This document shows positions 55,007 to 64,000 of a DNA stretch of 64,000 nt, in pieces. The position numbers were made by a program, and so were the translations under genes. Position 1 is the stretch's first letter, and each line of letters begins with the position of its first letter. The stretch comes from Epichloe hybrida (Eukaryota; Ascomycota; Sordariomycetes; Hypocreales; Clavicipitaceae): contig JAFEKR010000011.1 in NCBI GenBank assembly GCA_019022495.1, positions 1,178,001-1,242,000 on the forward strand, written 5' to 3'. The notes under the pieces are model-generated. The model worked only from the letters and a program-made list of their open reading frames with translations. It searched no databases and was not told where the DNA came from.

Positions 55007-56916
55007 ATGATGCCACCGAGCCAAGCTTACCAAGCTAGCAGACGGTACTCAGCATCAAACTTGACCGCAAATCAAGGATTGGTGGCAGTGTCTTCGATGG
55101 ATGATTTGCAACAATACAAAAAGGCCGCTCAAGATGAAGCCATGAGAATGCGTCGACGCAGCGTGCACGCAATCGAAACTCGGGACAATCACTCTGTCAG
55201 ACCAGTCTCACGTGACGGTGCAGATTCCAGGCAGCCTCTTCCTGTGCGATCCGAAAGTCACTCACGCAACGGAAGCTCGGAGAGCGCGTCTTCCACTCGC
55301 AGCAGCCACTCCAGGCCATCATCTGTAAGTCGGCCATTAGGTTTTGATGGCTGATTTGGCCATTCGGCGGATTTGTATGCGAGTCATGTGTGTGCTAACG
55401 AGGACTGATGCAGGCGACTAGCCGTAACGTATCCACTCCCACAGGCACCTCCTCTTTGATCGCCAATGATGAAACACCCACCAAAAATGACCAGCCAAAG
55501 ATGCTAAACATTCCATCTCGGGGCTCTTCATCTGATGTTGTTAAGCGCACTCATAGCCCCTCGCCTCTGTCCAAGCCGGTGACGATGGCAAACGACGCCA
55601 GCGAAGACTCGGCTCCGCAACTTTCTGGCGGCGCGGCGAACTTGGAATCACCAGCTGCGAAGCAGTTGGCTGCATTGAACCAGAAGGGAGGTCAAGGCAA
55701 AAGCAAGACTTCTCGATTGCGGCGAGCCTTCTCCTTCGGCAGTGCTGCCGAGTTTCGGAAGGCAGCTGAAGATGCCGAAAGGGCAGAGTCGTCCAAACTT
55801 CAGAAAGAACCTACACCTGAGGAAGCTTATGATGTGGAACAGGCCCGTATCGCAGAGGCACAAGAGGCCGGCGGCATTGGAAATAGCATCTATGGTGGAA
55901 GATTCTTTGGTTCGACAGACAACCTGTCTATTTCCTCAACTGCTTCATCGGCATCCATCATGATTCGCAAAATGGGACGCGGGATGAAGAAGAGCACCCG
56001 CTCACTGGTTGGCCTCTTCCGTCCGAAATCAGTTGTGGGGGCTCCTGCCGCCGAGCCATTGGTTCCCGAGGCCAGCCAAGCCACTGTTTCCATGGTCACG
56101 GTTGAAGCCGAGGCCCAACGCGTCAATGTCACGGCCGATCCTCAGGCAGCTCATGGAGGCACTGGCTTTCCTCGCCTGGAGCGGAACTCGATGGATGCAG
56201 CTCAGGTATCAGAAGCATTTACTGAACGATTCGGTAGCCCTACTGGTGAGCAGCCAGGCGTGCGCAAGAGCATCGTTGGCGGTGAAAGCGAACGTGCGGA
56301 AGTGCTTGCAGCCGTCAGAAAAGGAATTCTGAAACGTACGTGTACTCGAAGCTCTGAGACTGCTACTGGAAACATGAACAAAAATGCTAATGATGCAAAT
56401 ATAGGATCTGGAAGTCCATCGATGAGGCCTGCGGAGGGATCTGCATCACCTGATCTTGTTCTTCCTAATATCCCCGCCGTTGCCGACTCGCCAATGTCAA
56501 GTGCACCGAGCACCCCGAACGACGAAGTTCACGGTCATAAGAGGACCGGCTCTATTGCCATTGGCAGTGAAGACTATTTTATGTCTGCTTTGCGACTGCG
56601 CCAGGATAGCCAGTCAGGAACACCAACGGCTAAGCGCAACGCTACATTCTCTCCTCGCTTGATATTCTATGATACTTGGCCGAGCCAGGAGTATGATCGA
56701 CGAGGCGAAATTGCCACTTGCAATCGCCTCACTCCCCTCCTTGCCCAGCAGATCAAGGAAGAGCTCAATTCGTTCAAGATGGTTCGTCTGAAAAGAAACC
56801 CCCCTGTGTCAAAAGGACGTCATTATTTACTTGGGTGTCACAACCGGACTGACCAATTAACCTTGAAGGAAATGGAAGTACACGAGAACTCCAAGATTTA
56901 CACGCACTTTTTCTGA
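55007..56916 (+). CDS. Unrecognised conserved-looking fungal protein, disordered with ordered C-terminus
   Basis: Exons 55007-55324, 55414-56335, 56405-56781 and 56869-56916 give 554 residues. It is Ser/Arg-rich with an RLRRAFSFGS motif, a helical stretch (EFRKAAEDAERAE), IYGGRFFGSTDNLSIS, KMGRGMKKSTRSLVGLFRPK and KGILKRSGSPS. The last 70 residues are strongly patterned: FSPRLIFYDTWPSQEYDRRG, EIATCNRLTPLLAQQIKEELNSF and a tail EMEVHENSKIYTHFF. I do not recognise the family, though this tail looks like a conserved fungal domain. Introns 2 (69 nt) and 3 (87 nt) are multiples of three without stops, so an unspliced reading would insert extra residues. Removal of the last one gives SFKMEMEVHEN, which reads more naturally. 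It shares a 99-bp promoter with RNase H2B. Confidence 0.78.
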
Positions 56917-57764
56917 TGACAACAAATTCCGACCAGTGGAACCCCTTTCAAACCGATTCGTTTCTCAATGACGGGCCTTCGGGAGCCTAGCCAGCCATGT
57001 ATTCATTCACATTTACAATTGTCGGCGTTATCAAGGACAGCATAGTAAGGTGTCAACGGCGTTTTGGTTGTTCTTTCTTTCTTGTTGTCCCAGTTTCCCA
57101 TTAAACCAACATGCCAGTGCGGGGAATCCGCTGAAGAACCACAAGCATATCTCATTAATAGCGCGGCCACGCCTTGGAATGCCGAAGGAGCATAAAAAGT
57201 ATCAGCAACAGGCACTGGAAGAAAGCTGGCGGCCCAGAGAAGCCATCAGGGAGAACCAGACGGTTGGTTCACGCGATGACTAGACTTCTGACTTGGCAAG
57301 AGTTGGGTTGGTTCAGATGGTGCATTAGACAGCAATGGCGGGGAACGTGTGTGCTTGTCGAGAGAGTTTGAATGGAGTCACTTTGTCGAGCTACTAGTTG
57401 ACTAATGTTGTTGTTTGGCTTGGGAAAGCTGTTTCTCGATTCGCAAGTCTGAAGATAGATGATGAAGCAAGCATATTATTCTAGCGACAGATGCATTGTT
57501 GAATTCCTCGGGTTTGGCTTATTTCTCTCAGGTTGCCAACACAAGTGCAAACAATGAAGTTGAAATAATGTGTGCCTCATAATGTAATACTTGTCAGATG
57601 GGTTCCGTGTCCAGGGTCGTCCGTGTCCAACAACGCAGCCATGGCCTGGGTGCCTGGATGGGTGGTGCCCACAGCCCCCTCCCCCCTCCTTTAGTCCCTC
57701 TTTTCATTTTTATTATTTTTAATTTTATTCACGGAGGTCATCGGAGCGGAATCCTCCCTCTTTG
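56917..57764. other. Intergenic region before DUS1
   Basis: 848 bp between two + strand genes. It contains a TCTTTCTTTCTTG stretch near 57075 and an AT-rich TTTTTATTATTTTTAATTTTATT leader near 57705-57730, just upstream of DUS1. No gene was seen. Confidence 0.4.
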
Positions 57765-59612
57765 ATGCGGAGAGTCTGGCGGCGGGATCCTCTCCCTCTT
57801 CAATCCCGTCCGTCGTCATTGCTTCGATTTACAACGACGACGCCGCTGCATTCAGTGAGACGATTTTCTGCCATGGCCGCCGCGCCAGCAGAAGCAGCGC
57901 GGGATGCGCCTGTGACAGCGGCGAGTACCAAGTTGCACGGCAGAGCATTCTACGAGAGCATAGGGAGCCCCAAATATGTGGTAGCACCCATGGTAGACCA
58001 GTCAGAGTTTGTACGTTGTTCGAAATCATCGACTCCCCGTTTTACATGGAGGCAAAGATAATTAATTGTTTGCTTGCAGGCCTGGCGCATGCTCACACGA
58101 TCGTTCCTCACCGACGAAGAGAAGAAGAAGATGCTCGCATACACTCCCATGTTTCACGCCCGTCTGTTTTCTCAGGAAAGCAAGTACCGAAAAGCGCACT
58201 TCCAAGCGGTCAAGCCGGACTCGAACGAACCGTGGCTGGACGGGAACCCTTCGATCGACCGACCGCTATTTGTTCAATTCTGCGCCAACGACCCTGATGC
58301 TTTGCTCTCTGCCGCTCAGCAGGTATCACCGTATTGCGACGCAGTCGACTTGAATCTGGGCTGTCCCCAGGGCATCGCTCGCAAGGGTCATTACGGGGCC
58401 TTCTTGCAGGAGGACCAAGACTTGATCTTTCGACTCATAAACACTTTACATGAAAACTTATCGATTCCAGTGACGGCCAAGATTCGTATGGTGGAGAATA
58501 AAGAAGAAACACTGGCGTACGCGCAGAATGTACTAAAAGCTGGGGCGTCCATCTTGACGGTTCACGGAAGGCGGAGAGATCAAAAGGGCCATTTGACTGG
58601 CGTAGCGGACTGGAACATGCTTCGCTTCCTCAGAGATAGTCTGCCCCCAGAGACGGTCCTATTTGCAAACGGCAACATCCTGCAAGGAAGCAACATCGAC
58701 GAGGGCCTAGCAGCGACAGGCGCAGACGGCATCATGAGCGCCGAGGGAAACCTCAGCGACCCGGCGCTCTTCGCAAAACCCCCCCCCCTGGGACAAGAAG
58801 GCCGGGAGTACTGGCGCGGCAAAGACGGCAAAGGGGGCTGGCGGGTCGACGCCATCACAAGGCGATATCTGGACATTATACACAAGTACGCCTTGGGCAA
58901 TGACCCTCCGCGACGACGGCCCTTGTTCGTTCCTGGCGACGACACGGCCTGGATGGAGGAGAATCACCAGCCGGAGCCGGAGCCGGAGCCGGATGAGCCG
59001 GCCAAGAAACGACGCAAGAAGGACGGCGACAGCAGCTCCGGGAAACGGGATGAGCCATCGCCCAACCTGGCAGCCATGCAGCCGCACCTTTTCCATCTCC
59101 TGCGTCACCTCGTCGCCAAACACACTGATATCAGAGACATGCTCGCGCGAAGTCGGCGGGACGGCGTCAGTGGGTACGAGCGGGTCCTGCAAGCCGTGGA
59201 GCGAAGAGTCGCACAGGGCCTGCTCGAATACGAAGCCACCGGCGGCAAGAGCTTCGAGGAGGAGCTCGAGAAACTGGGAGATGCACGGGACGAGGAGGGC
59301 TTGGACCCAAGTGAGAGCTCAAAAGGCACAATCCGGAAGTGCAAGCGGCCGTGGTGGGTTGCGCAGCCAATCATCCGTCCTTTGCCAAAGGAGGCATTGG
59401 CCAAGGGAGCCATTCGACCGAGCAAGAAGGAACTATTAGAAGCCAAGAAGACCCAGGATACCCAGGCGGAGGGGGCGTCCGCGTCCAAGAAGGGGCATGT
59501 CAAAATGGGCGTAGACGAGAAGACGGTGACAGATGGTACAAATGGTACGACGAGCGTGGAGGAAGAGCGGGAGAAGGAGACTGCGTCGCGAGACGCATTG
59601 GTCTCAGGATAG
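57765..59612 (+). CDS. tRNA dihydrouridine synthase DUS1
   Basis: Exons 57765-58010 and 58080-59612 (GTACGT...TTGCAG, phase 0) encode 592 residues. The FMN TIM barrel (about 65-330) has VVAPMVDQSEFAWRML (joined by splicing), VQFCANDPDAL, DLNLGCPQGIARKGHYGAFL with catalytic C177, VTAKIRMVENKEETLAYA, ILTVHGRRRDQKGHLTGVADW, FANGNIL and ADGIMSAEGNLSDPALF. It reduces U16/U17 of cytosolic tRNAs using NAD(P)H. The N-terminus is Arg-rich (MRRVWRRDPLPLQSRPSSLLRF) like a mitochondrial presequence; a second ATG before AAAPAEAARDAP could give a cytosolic form. An EPEPEPEPDEPAKKRRKK stretch and a lysine-rich C-terminus are fungal additions. Confidence 0.95.
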
Positions 59613-59778
59613 ACGCAAAATATGGCACGGACTGCAAGAAATAGGTAACTGTACTCTAGATGCTGCAAATGGCACCGGGGTTTCTGTCTGCTGTGCAATG
59701 ATGATGGCATTATATCATTTCTGCCATTGTCTGTTTGTGTTTGTTCACGTGACCTCTGAATGGCCTCATCACCCTCTA

Positions 59779-60320
59779 TTAGGCCTTTTCCACCCCATCA
59801 TCACGCTCCCCATCATCACGCTCCCCATCATCACGCTCCTTCTCATCACGCTCCTCACCATCCTCAGCGCCATCACCATCACCACCATCCTTGCCCCCCT
59901 TAGAATGAGTCGTCGACACCGCCCCAACCGCAGCCACAACCCCCCCGGCCGCAGCCACAGCGCCATTCACGACCGCGGCACCAGCGCCCCCCATCGCCGC
60001 GCTCTGAAGCGTAGCAAAAGCACTGCCAGCCACGACATTTCCGATGCCGCTCTGCACACATGCGGCCACCGTTCCTACGGGGATGACCAAATGATTAGAA
60101 AACCACCGCTCGAGACCGAAAATGCATAGTTGGCATAGCCAAATCAAGGGGCTCAATACGCACCGGCAATAGGGCCAAGGCCCCCGAACCCCATGGCGGC
60201 CAGCACCGGAGCCGCGACGATGCCCGGCGCAGCAACGGCCAGGAGTCCTATTCCCATGGCCGCGCAGGCAAAGGGGTGCTCGGCGGAGAAGTTCGCGGCG
60301 GGCCCGAAATTAAAGGGCAT
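59779..60320 (-). CDS. IFI6/IFI27-like (Ifi-6-16 family) small membrane protein
   Basis: Exons 60320-60164 and 60074-59779 (89-nt intron, GTGCGT...CCGTAG, phase 1) encode 150 residues. The core (about 15-110) is almost all Gly, Ala and Val, with hydrophobic helices ACAAMGIGLLAVAAPGIVAAP, then MGFGGLGPIAGGTVAACVQSGIGNVVAGSAFATLQSAAM and GAGAAVVNGAVAAAGG. The block GFGGLGPIAG...IQS-IGNV..GS-FA-LQS-AMGG is the mark of the Ifi-6-16 family of interferon-induced mammalian proteins, which also occurs in fungi, where its role is largely unknown. The final 40 residues are hydrophilic and acidic with a repeated ERDDG pentapeptide encoded by a 15-bp tandem repeat. A (CA)10 tract lies in the 5' leader 12 nt before the ATG. 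The human proteins localise to mitochondria or ER; localisation here is unknown. Confidence 0.8.
59795..59854. repeat. 15-bp tandem repeat, four units, inside the IFI-like CDS
   Basis: Units of CCATCATCACGCTCC at 59795, 59810 and 59825 are identical; the fourth at 59840 differs in its first bases. On the coding strand each unit encodes ERDDG (ERDEK in the diverged copy). Being a multiple of three, copy-number change would keep the frame. Confidence 0.9.
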
Positions 60321-61032
60321 GGTTTGGTTGAGTGTGTGTGTGTGTGTGTGTGCCGCGGAATGTCAGAATGGGGTGATGACGAGAATTCGAGACGGGGCGG
60401 CTTCTTCATGGATCAAGGACGAGACGGGACGGCAGGCATGTTTTTGCTCGTGGGATTTGGATTTTCAAGAAGGGTGTTTGTTGTAATTATACGTTTGAAC
60501 GGGGGGCGGGGCCCCGTTTGCTCCTGGGCGTTTTCAAACGGCGGCAACGTGAAGTCGGGCTGTGAATTACGTCCATGTGTGCGTACACTTGCACTCCAGT
60601 TCCGTCATCTTCACATCATCGCCGAGATCGGATGATTCACACTGGCCGTCAGCGCGTCCTTGTCGATCCGGGATGCGCCGACCTGCTGACATGGACTACC
60701 AGCATTTTTTTCCACGTCTTGCTCGGGTGGCCATTGTCACTCCAGCTATGGCATCAATAACAAGCATGTACGGAGTATGTATGTGGGCGAGGTATCTGTA
60801 GTCTTTTATTATTTGAATGCATGACATAACCACCGTAATCGATGAGAAACAAGTTAGGAAAAGAATCCCCTAAATGGAAAAAGTTCCAACACAGCCCCAA
60901 CGCTACTAGTAAAATGAGCCTCCTCGCAAATCTCGCTTCATCTTGTTCCTTTTTCCTTGTTTCCTAGCACAAGGAGAGGGGGGGGTTTGTCGAGCAGGCT
61001 CCGTGATAGATGATGACGCCCTAATACGTCTT
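60321..61032. other. Promoter of the IFI-like gene and CWC22 3' flank
   Basis: 712 bp. A (GT)10 microsatellite lies at 60332-60352, and TACGGAGTATGTATG at about 60768. No gene was seen. Confidence 0.45.
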
Positions 61033-63360
61033 TCAACATGCCAGACCGGTTCGTCTGCGCTTGTGCTGTGGTGCACTGCTCACAGAAGAGCTGTTTCGGC
61101 CACGGGAGCCTGATTTTGCAGATGGCGAGCGAGCGCGTCCACGAGGTGACGGAGATCGGCTACGCGAGCTGTATGATGCACTTCGAGCTCGACGTCTTTT
61201 TGGAGGTGGGGACCGTGATCGTGACGCAGACACGGATCGTCCTCGTCGTCGATGTGGTGAAGCAGAGTACGAATCTCGCCGATTACGTCTGGGGGGCGAG
61301 CGCGAGCGCGAGCGCGAACTGTAGGATGCAGATCGGGACCGAGAGCGAGAGCGAGAGCGAGAGCGAGAGCGAGACCGGGACCGACTGTCCGAACGAGAAC
61401 GCCATCTTCCTCGGCCGGGGGAGGAAACTCGCGATGTGGAGCGGCCCCTGATTCGGCCAGGGGGAGGGGTCCTCGTCCTCGATCGTGAGCGGGACGAGTA
61501 TGAGGAGCCTGTGTACGAGGAGTAGCTCGACACTGAATCCGAGTCGGACTCATCTGCAGCCGCTGGGGCCGGCAAGGCTGGTTTCGGCATGTTCTGGAGA
61601 TGTTCTCTCATCTCTTCGGTGAGGGCACCCAGCCCGATACTAGTGAAGTAGTTGATGGAGAATCTAATGTTGCGGGCATTGTCTTTGGGGAAGATGCCTT
61701 CCAAGCTTGGCCGCAACATGTCATCCGTCATCCTTGCCTTGAGCTTGGGGGTCCCAATCTCCTCCACGATGCTCTGGAACAGAATCTTGATAAAGATGCG
61801 ACTACTGGACGTTGTCTCATCCTCGTTCAGATGGATCACCGACAGACAGTGCCAACCGATGGAGTCGACGCCCAGCATATGGCCAAACAACTGAGCAATG
61901 TTTCGTAGCTTGTTGTTCTCGTATCGGTGAATAGTGTCGTAATACTTGGCAAAGGACTGTTCAAACAAGTCGCACCACAGACGATTGATTTTTGCGAATC
62001 GTTCGCCGATCAGACCAAAGAACTTGGTGTACGTCTTTTCTTGCGAGCAACACTCCACGATCATGGACGGTAGCTCAGGCTCCTGGCCCGCAGGAAGGTT
62101 GATTTTCATGAGCTTGTGTACTGCTTCCTCGGGATCGGCACTCGACATAATCGTCAGGTAGATGGTCCTTCGCAGATTGACCAGATCAGTGTTCGATTGG
62201 TCTTTGATTTCCATTGCCTTTGTCTCCTCCTCCTCCTCTTCTTCTTCCTCGGAGCTTTCGTCTGCATCCTCATCGTCATCCTCGTAGTCACTTCCTTCGC
62301 CCAGAATCTCTGCCTTGAACTTCTTGTACGCTTGTTCGTGGTCCTCCCACTCTGCGTCAAACTTGAATATGTTCAAGCCGTCCTGAACGTCGATTTCACC
62401 GTCCAGTTCAACCCGATGGGTGATCTGGTCTTCCTCTTCCACCAAGTCAAGTTCTTCCTTGATTGCCGGATTGTCCTTGAACTTGTCTTTGCGCACCTGG
62501 AACAGAACCTCGATCATGTATTGCGTTCGCTTGTCGATGTCGGCCTCATGCAAGATGTTTCTGAACTGATCGAATACGGCGACTGAAATTGAGGGCTGCA
62601 TATCCTCCAAGTACTGCCCCACCTCGCGGGAGAACCCGACGGCTATTTCCACACTGTCGTCTGTCGGCTTGTGTAGCAGCAGGAGAAGAATTTGCCCGGC
62701 GAGCATCTCGTGTTGCACTTGCTGGTTGATCAGGTGGGCGAGGAAGGTTGTGGATGAGAGACAAACGGACTTGTCATTTCGCTTGAACCCTTTCCGAAAC
62801 TGCATGATCAAGCGCTTGATGAGCAGCTCGCCGACCTGCGGTAGTTTAGTGTTGACAATGGCTGCCATGGCTGCGTAAATGGGCGTAAAGGGCAAACTCG
62901 CGGCTTGAGCCTTCATGATGGAGCGACAAAAAAGACCTCGTCCTCGAATCAAATTCTCACCAAACAGCTCGGGAACAATGTATTTGATGTTGGCAGTGTT
63001 GACCTTGTTGATTAAACCATTGATGCTCTTTTTCAGAGCTTCCCAGGCCATGCGCTGGTACTCCTTGGTTGTCTTGTCGGTGATTTGAGCTTGCAAGGCC
63101 CGCAGCCTGGCCGGTGGAATGTACGTGCCTCCCGATCTCATGTTCAGAAGTTTCTCGTACTCTGCCTTTGCGGCAGCCTGCTTCTCTTCCTCTGTTCGCA
63201 CGGGGGGGGGCGTGCGCTCTCGCGGAGGCGGCCGGTACGAATCGCCATCTCGCTGGGGTGGTCGCTGGCGCTGGGGTCGCTGGGGTCGCTGGGATCGCTG
63301 AGGCCCGCGTTCACCGTGATCACGCTCACGACGCGGGATTCCCACGTCGGCCGACGCCAT
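61033..63360 (-). CDS. Pre-mRNA splicing factor CWC22
   Basis: One exon, 775 residues from the ATG at 63360. An Arg/Pro/Gln-rich N-terminus leads into GGTYIPPARL and the MIF4G domain (about 105-295: WEALKKSINGLINKVNTANI, GRGLFCRSIMKAQAASLPFTPIYAAM, INQQVQHEMLAGQILLLLL). After an acidic spacer containing DE(S)EEEEEEEEE comes the MA3 domain (about 395-515: LRRTIYLTIMSSADPEEAVHKLMKI), then a further helical segment to GLGALTEEMREHL. The last 160 residues are an RS domain with long SRSRSR runs. Cwc22 sits in the NTC-activated spliceosome and, in animals, binds eIF4A3 for exon-junction-complex loading; the NK/IK motifs here fit that fold. The RS run makes the antisense strand open but not coding. 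Confidence 0.96.
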   Translation of the reverse strand: MASADVGIPRRERDHGERGPQRSQRPQRPQRQRPPQRDGDSYRPPPRERTPPPVRTEEEKQAAAKAEYEKLLNMRSGGTYIPPARLRALQAQITDKTTKEYQRMAWEALKKSINGLINKVNTANIKYIVPELFGENLIRGRGLFCRSIMKAQAASLPFTPIYAAMAAIVNTKLPQVGELLIKRLIMQFRKGFKRNDKSVCLSSTTFLAHLINQQVQHEMLAGQILLLLLHKPTDDSVEIAVGFSREVGQYLEDMQPSISVAVFDQFRNILHEADIDKRTQYMIEVLFQVRKDKFKDNPAIKEELDLVEEEDQITHRVELDGEIDVQDGLNIFKFDAEWEDHEQAYKKFKAEILGEGSDYEDDDEDADESSEEEEEEEEETKAMEIKDQSNTDLVNLRRTIYLTIMSSADPEEAVHKLMKINLPAGQEPELPSMIVECCSQEKTYTKFFGLIGERFAKINRLWCDLFEQSFAKYYDTIHRYENNKLRNIAQLFGHMLGVDSIGWHCLSVIHLNEDETTSSSRIFIKILFQSIVEEIGTPKLKARMTDDMLRPSLEGIFPKDNARNIRFSINYFTSIGLGALTEEMREHLQNMPKPALPAPAAADESDSDSVSSYSSYTGSSYSSRSRSRTRTPPPGRIRGRSTSRVSSPGRGRWRSRSDSRSRSRSRSRSRSRSRSRSASYSSRSRSRSPPRRNRRDSYSASPHRRRGRSVSASRSRSPPPKRRRARSASYSSRSRSPSPRGRARSPSAKSGSRGRNSSSVSSAPQHKRRRTGLAC

Positions 63361-63550
63361 TGATGTGTAGATGCGACAGATGCGGGATGCGCGTGGATGG
63401 GGTGAGGGAGAGGTGGTAGAGAGGTGGTTGAGAGGTGGTTGAGAGTAGTAAGTATGGAATAAGTTCTTGAGGTAAGTCCTGGGGCAAAAGAAAATCCATG
63501 CACGGACCACTCAGGCTGCGGAAGACTACACTTGCGTACCGGCCCACTTA

Positions 63551-63712
63551 TTTCACCTAATAAAAAGGGTACTTTCTACGGATTATGCACTACTAAATTA
63601 TACTATGATATTTATACTAGCAATCGTCCAAGTTCTAAATATCATAGTATACTTTAGTAGTGCATAATCCGTACAAAGTAACTTTTAATGCGGTGATTCT
63701 AAAATAGGTGAA
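63551..63712. mobile_element. Hairpin MITE-like element
   Basis: Two 45-bp arms, 63570-63614 and 63636-63680, are reverse complements with few mismatches around a 21-bp loop. An outer TTCACCTA/TAGGTGAA pair (63552-63559 and 63705-63712) forms the ends, and TTA flanks both sides as a possible target-site duplication. AT-rich and noncoding, about 160 bp: typical of a nonautonomous DNA transposon. No transposase is in the window. Confidence 0.65.
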
Positions 63713-63884
63713 TTAGTACGCAAGTTAGTCTTACAGTCCTGATGGAGATACCAGTCATTTGGCGCCGCTGCTACTACCAGCAAAACAAGGGATGACGAAT
63801 CTCATGCGTGAGCAAAGGCTAAGAAATGTAAATATTTGCAAAGCCCTTATTTATTTTGAAAATGACCAAGTCTCTCATGCAGAT

Positions 63885-63974
63885 GGGGGGCTGGCGCAAC
63901 GGTAGCGCGTCAGATTCCAGTATCCTCATCTTGGAATTACCTGAAGGTTATCGGTTCAAATCCGGTGTACCTCG
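63885..63974 (+). tRNA. tRNA-Trp (CCA anticodon) with intron, slightly degenerate
   Basis: The D-arm GCGCAACGGTAGCGC, anticodon region TTCCAG followed by an insertion of about 18 nt, variable loop and T-arm ATCGG-TTCAAAT-CCGGT form a tRNA of the tryptophan type (GGCGCAACGGTAGCGCGTC is characteristic of tRNA-Trp). The anticodon CCA is at about 63917-63919, the intron directly 3' of position 37, as in nuclear tRNA introns. A T6 Pol III terminator follows at 63976-63981. The acceptor pairing has one G-A mismatch and the anticodon stem an A-C mismatch, so it may be a decaying copy. Confidence 0.7.
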
Positions 63975-64000
63975 CTTTTTTGATCGTCATCTTTATCGGA

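Noticed and set aside
61300..61380. GAGAGCGAGAGC tandem array considered as a satellite repeat
   Set aside because: It is simply the codon repeat of the RS domain of CWC22 read on the other strand.
1..64000. Search for a biosynthetic cluster, CRISPR array, viral or toxin genes
   Set aside because: Gene content is dispersed housekeeping functions; no polyketide/peptide synthases, phage-like or repeat-spacer structure is present.

Overview
The window is nuclear DNA of a filamentous ascomycete (Pezizomycotina), most likely a Sordariomycete of the Hypocreales type. Supporting signs are 55-225 nt introns with GTAAGT/GTACGT-type donors and CTRAC-like branch points, compact intergenic spacers, proline- and serine-rich fungal proteins, and orthologues found only in fungi (DUO1, AIM21, TVP18, PMC1, SFT1, PBY1). 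The species cannot be named from the sequence alone. I find 25 protein genes, one of them interrupted by an in-frame stop, and one intron-containing tRNA gene at the right end. Coordinates below include introns, and spliced exons are given in each entry.

Layout. 0-0.9 kb: gene-free and rich in inverted repeats. 0.9-8.1 kb: a Golgi-type GT61 glycosyltransferase, a SYLF-SH3 actin/endocytosis protein (YSC84/LSB3), the Golgi SNARE SFT1 and an ArfGAP. 8.8-16.8 kb: methionine sulfoxide reductase B, peroxisomal 3-ketoacyl-CoA thiolase with a PTS2, an ornithine-cyclodeaminase/mu-crystallin family protein and TVP18. 19.4-29.4 kb: AIM21, an unrecognised membrane protein, the replication helicase-nuclease DNA2, and a small gene with an in-frame TGA. 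30-43.7 kb: complex I subunit ESSS/NDUFB11, branched-chain aminotransferase, SCY1-like pseudokinase, SIR2-class deacetylase and a PMC1-type Ca2+ pump. 43.7-47 kb: 3.2 kb without a convincing gene. 47-63.4 kb: PBY1 (SurE phosphatase fused to tubulin-tyrosine ligase), an unrecognised disordered protein, kinetochore DUO1, RNase H2 subunit B, an unrecognised fungal protein, tRNA dihydrouridine synthase DUS1, an IFI6/IFI27-like small membrane protein and splicing factor CWC22. The last 450 bp hold a perfect-looking hairpin MITE and a slightly degenerate tRNA-Trp.

The genes do not form a metabolic or secondary-metabolite cluster. It is a housekeeping segment with themes of membrane traffic and actin (SFT1, ArfGAP, TVP18, YSC84, AIM21, SCY1), genome maintenance (DNA2, RNase H2B, SIR2, DUO1) and mitochondria/peroxisome (ESSS, BCAT, MsrB, thiolase). 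I saw no CRISPR, virus, toxin or plasmid signature. The most unusual items are the in-frame TGA gene, the IFI6/27-like gene with its encoded tandem repeat, a GC-AG intron, an anomalous splice donor in the thiolase gene, and regulatory motifs that fit gene function (an MluI box before DNA2, and CCTCGG fatty-acid elements before the thiolase).
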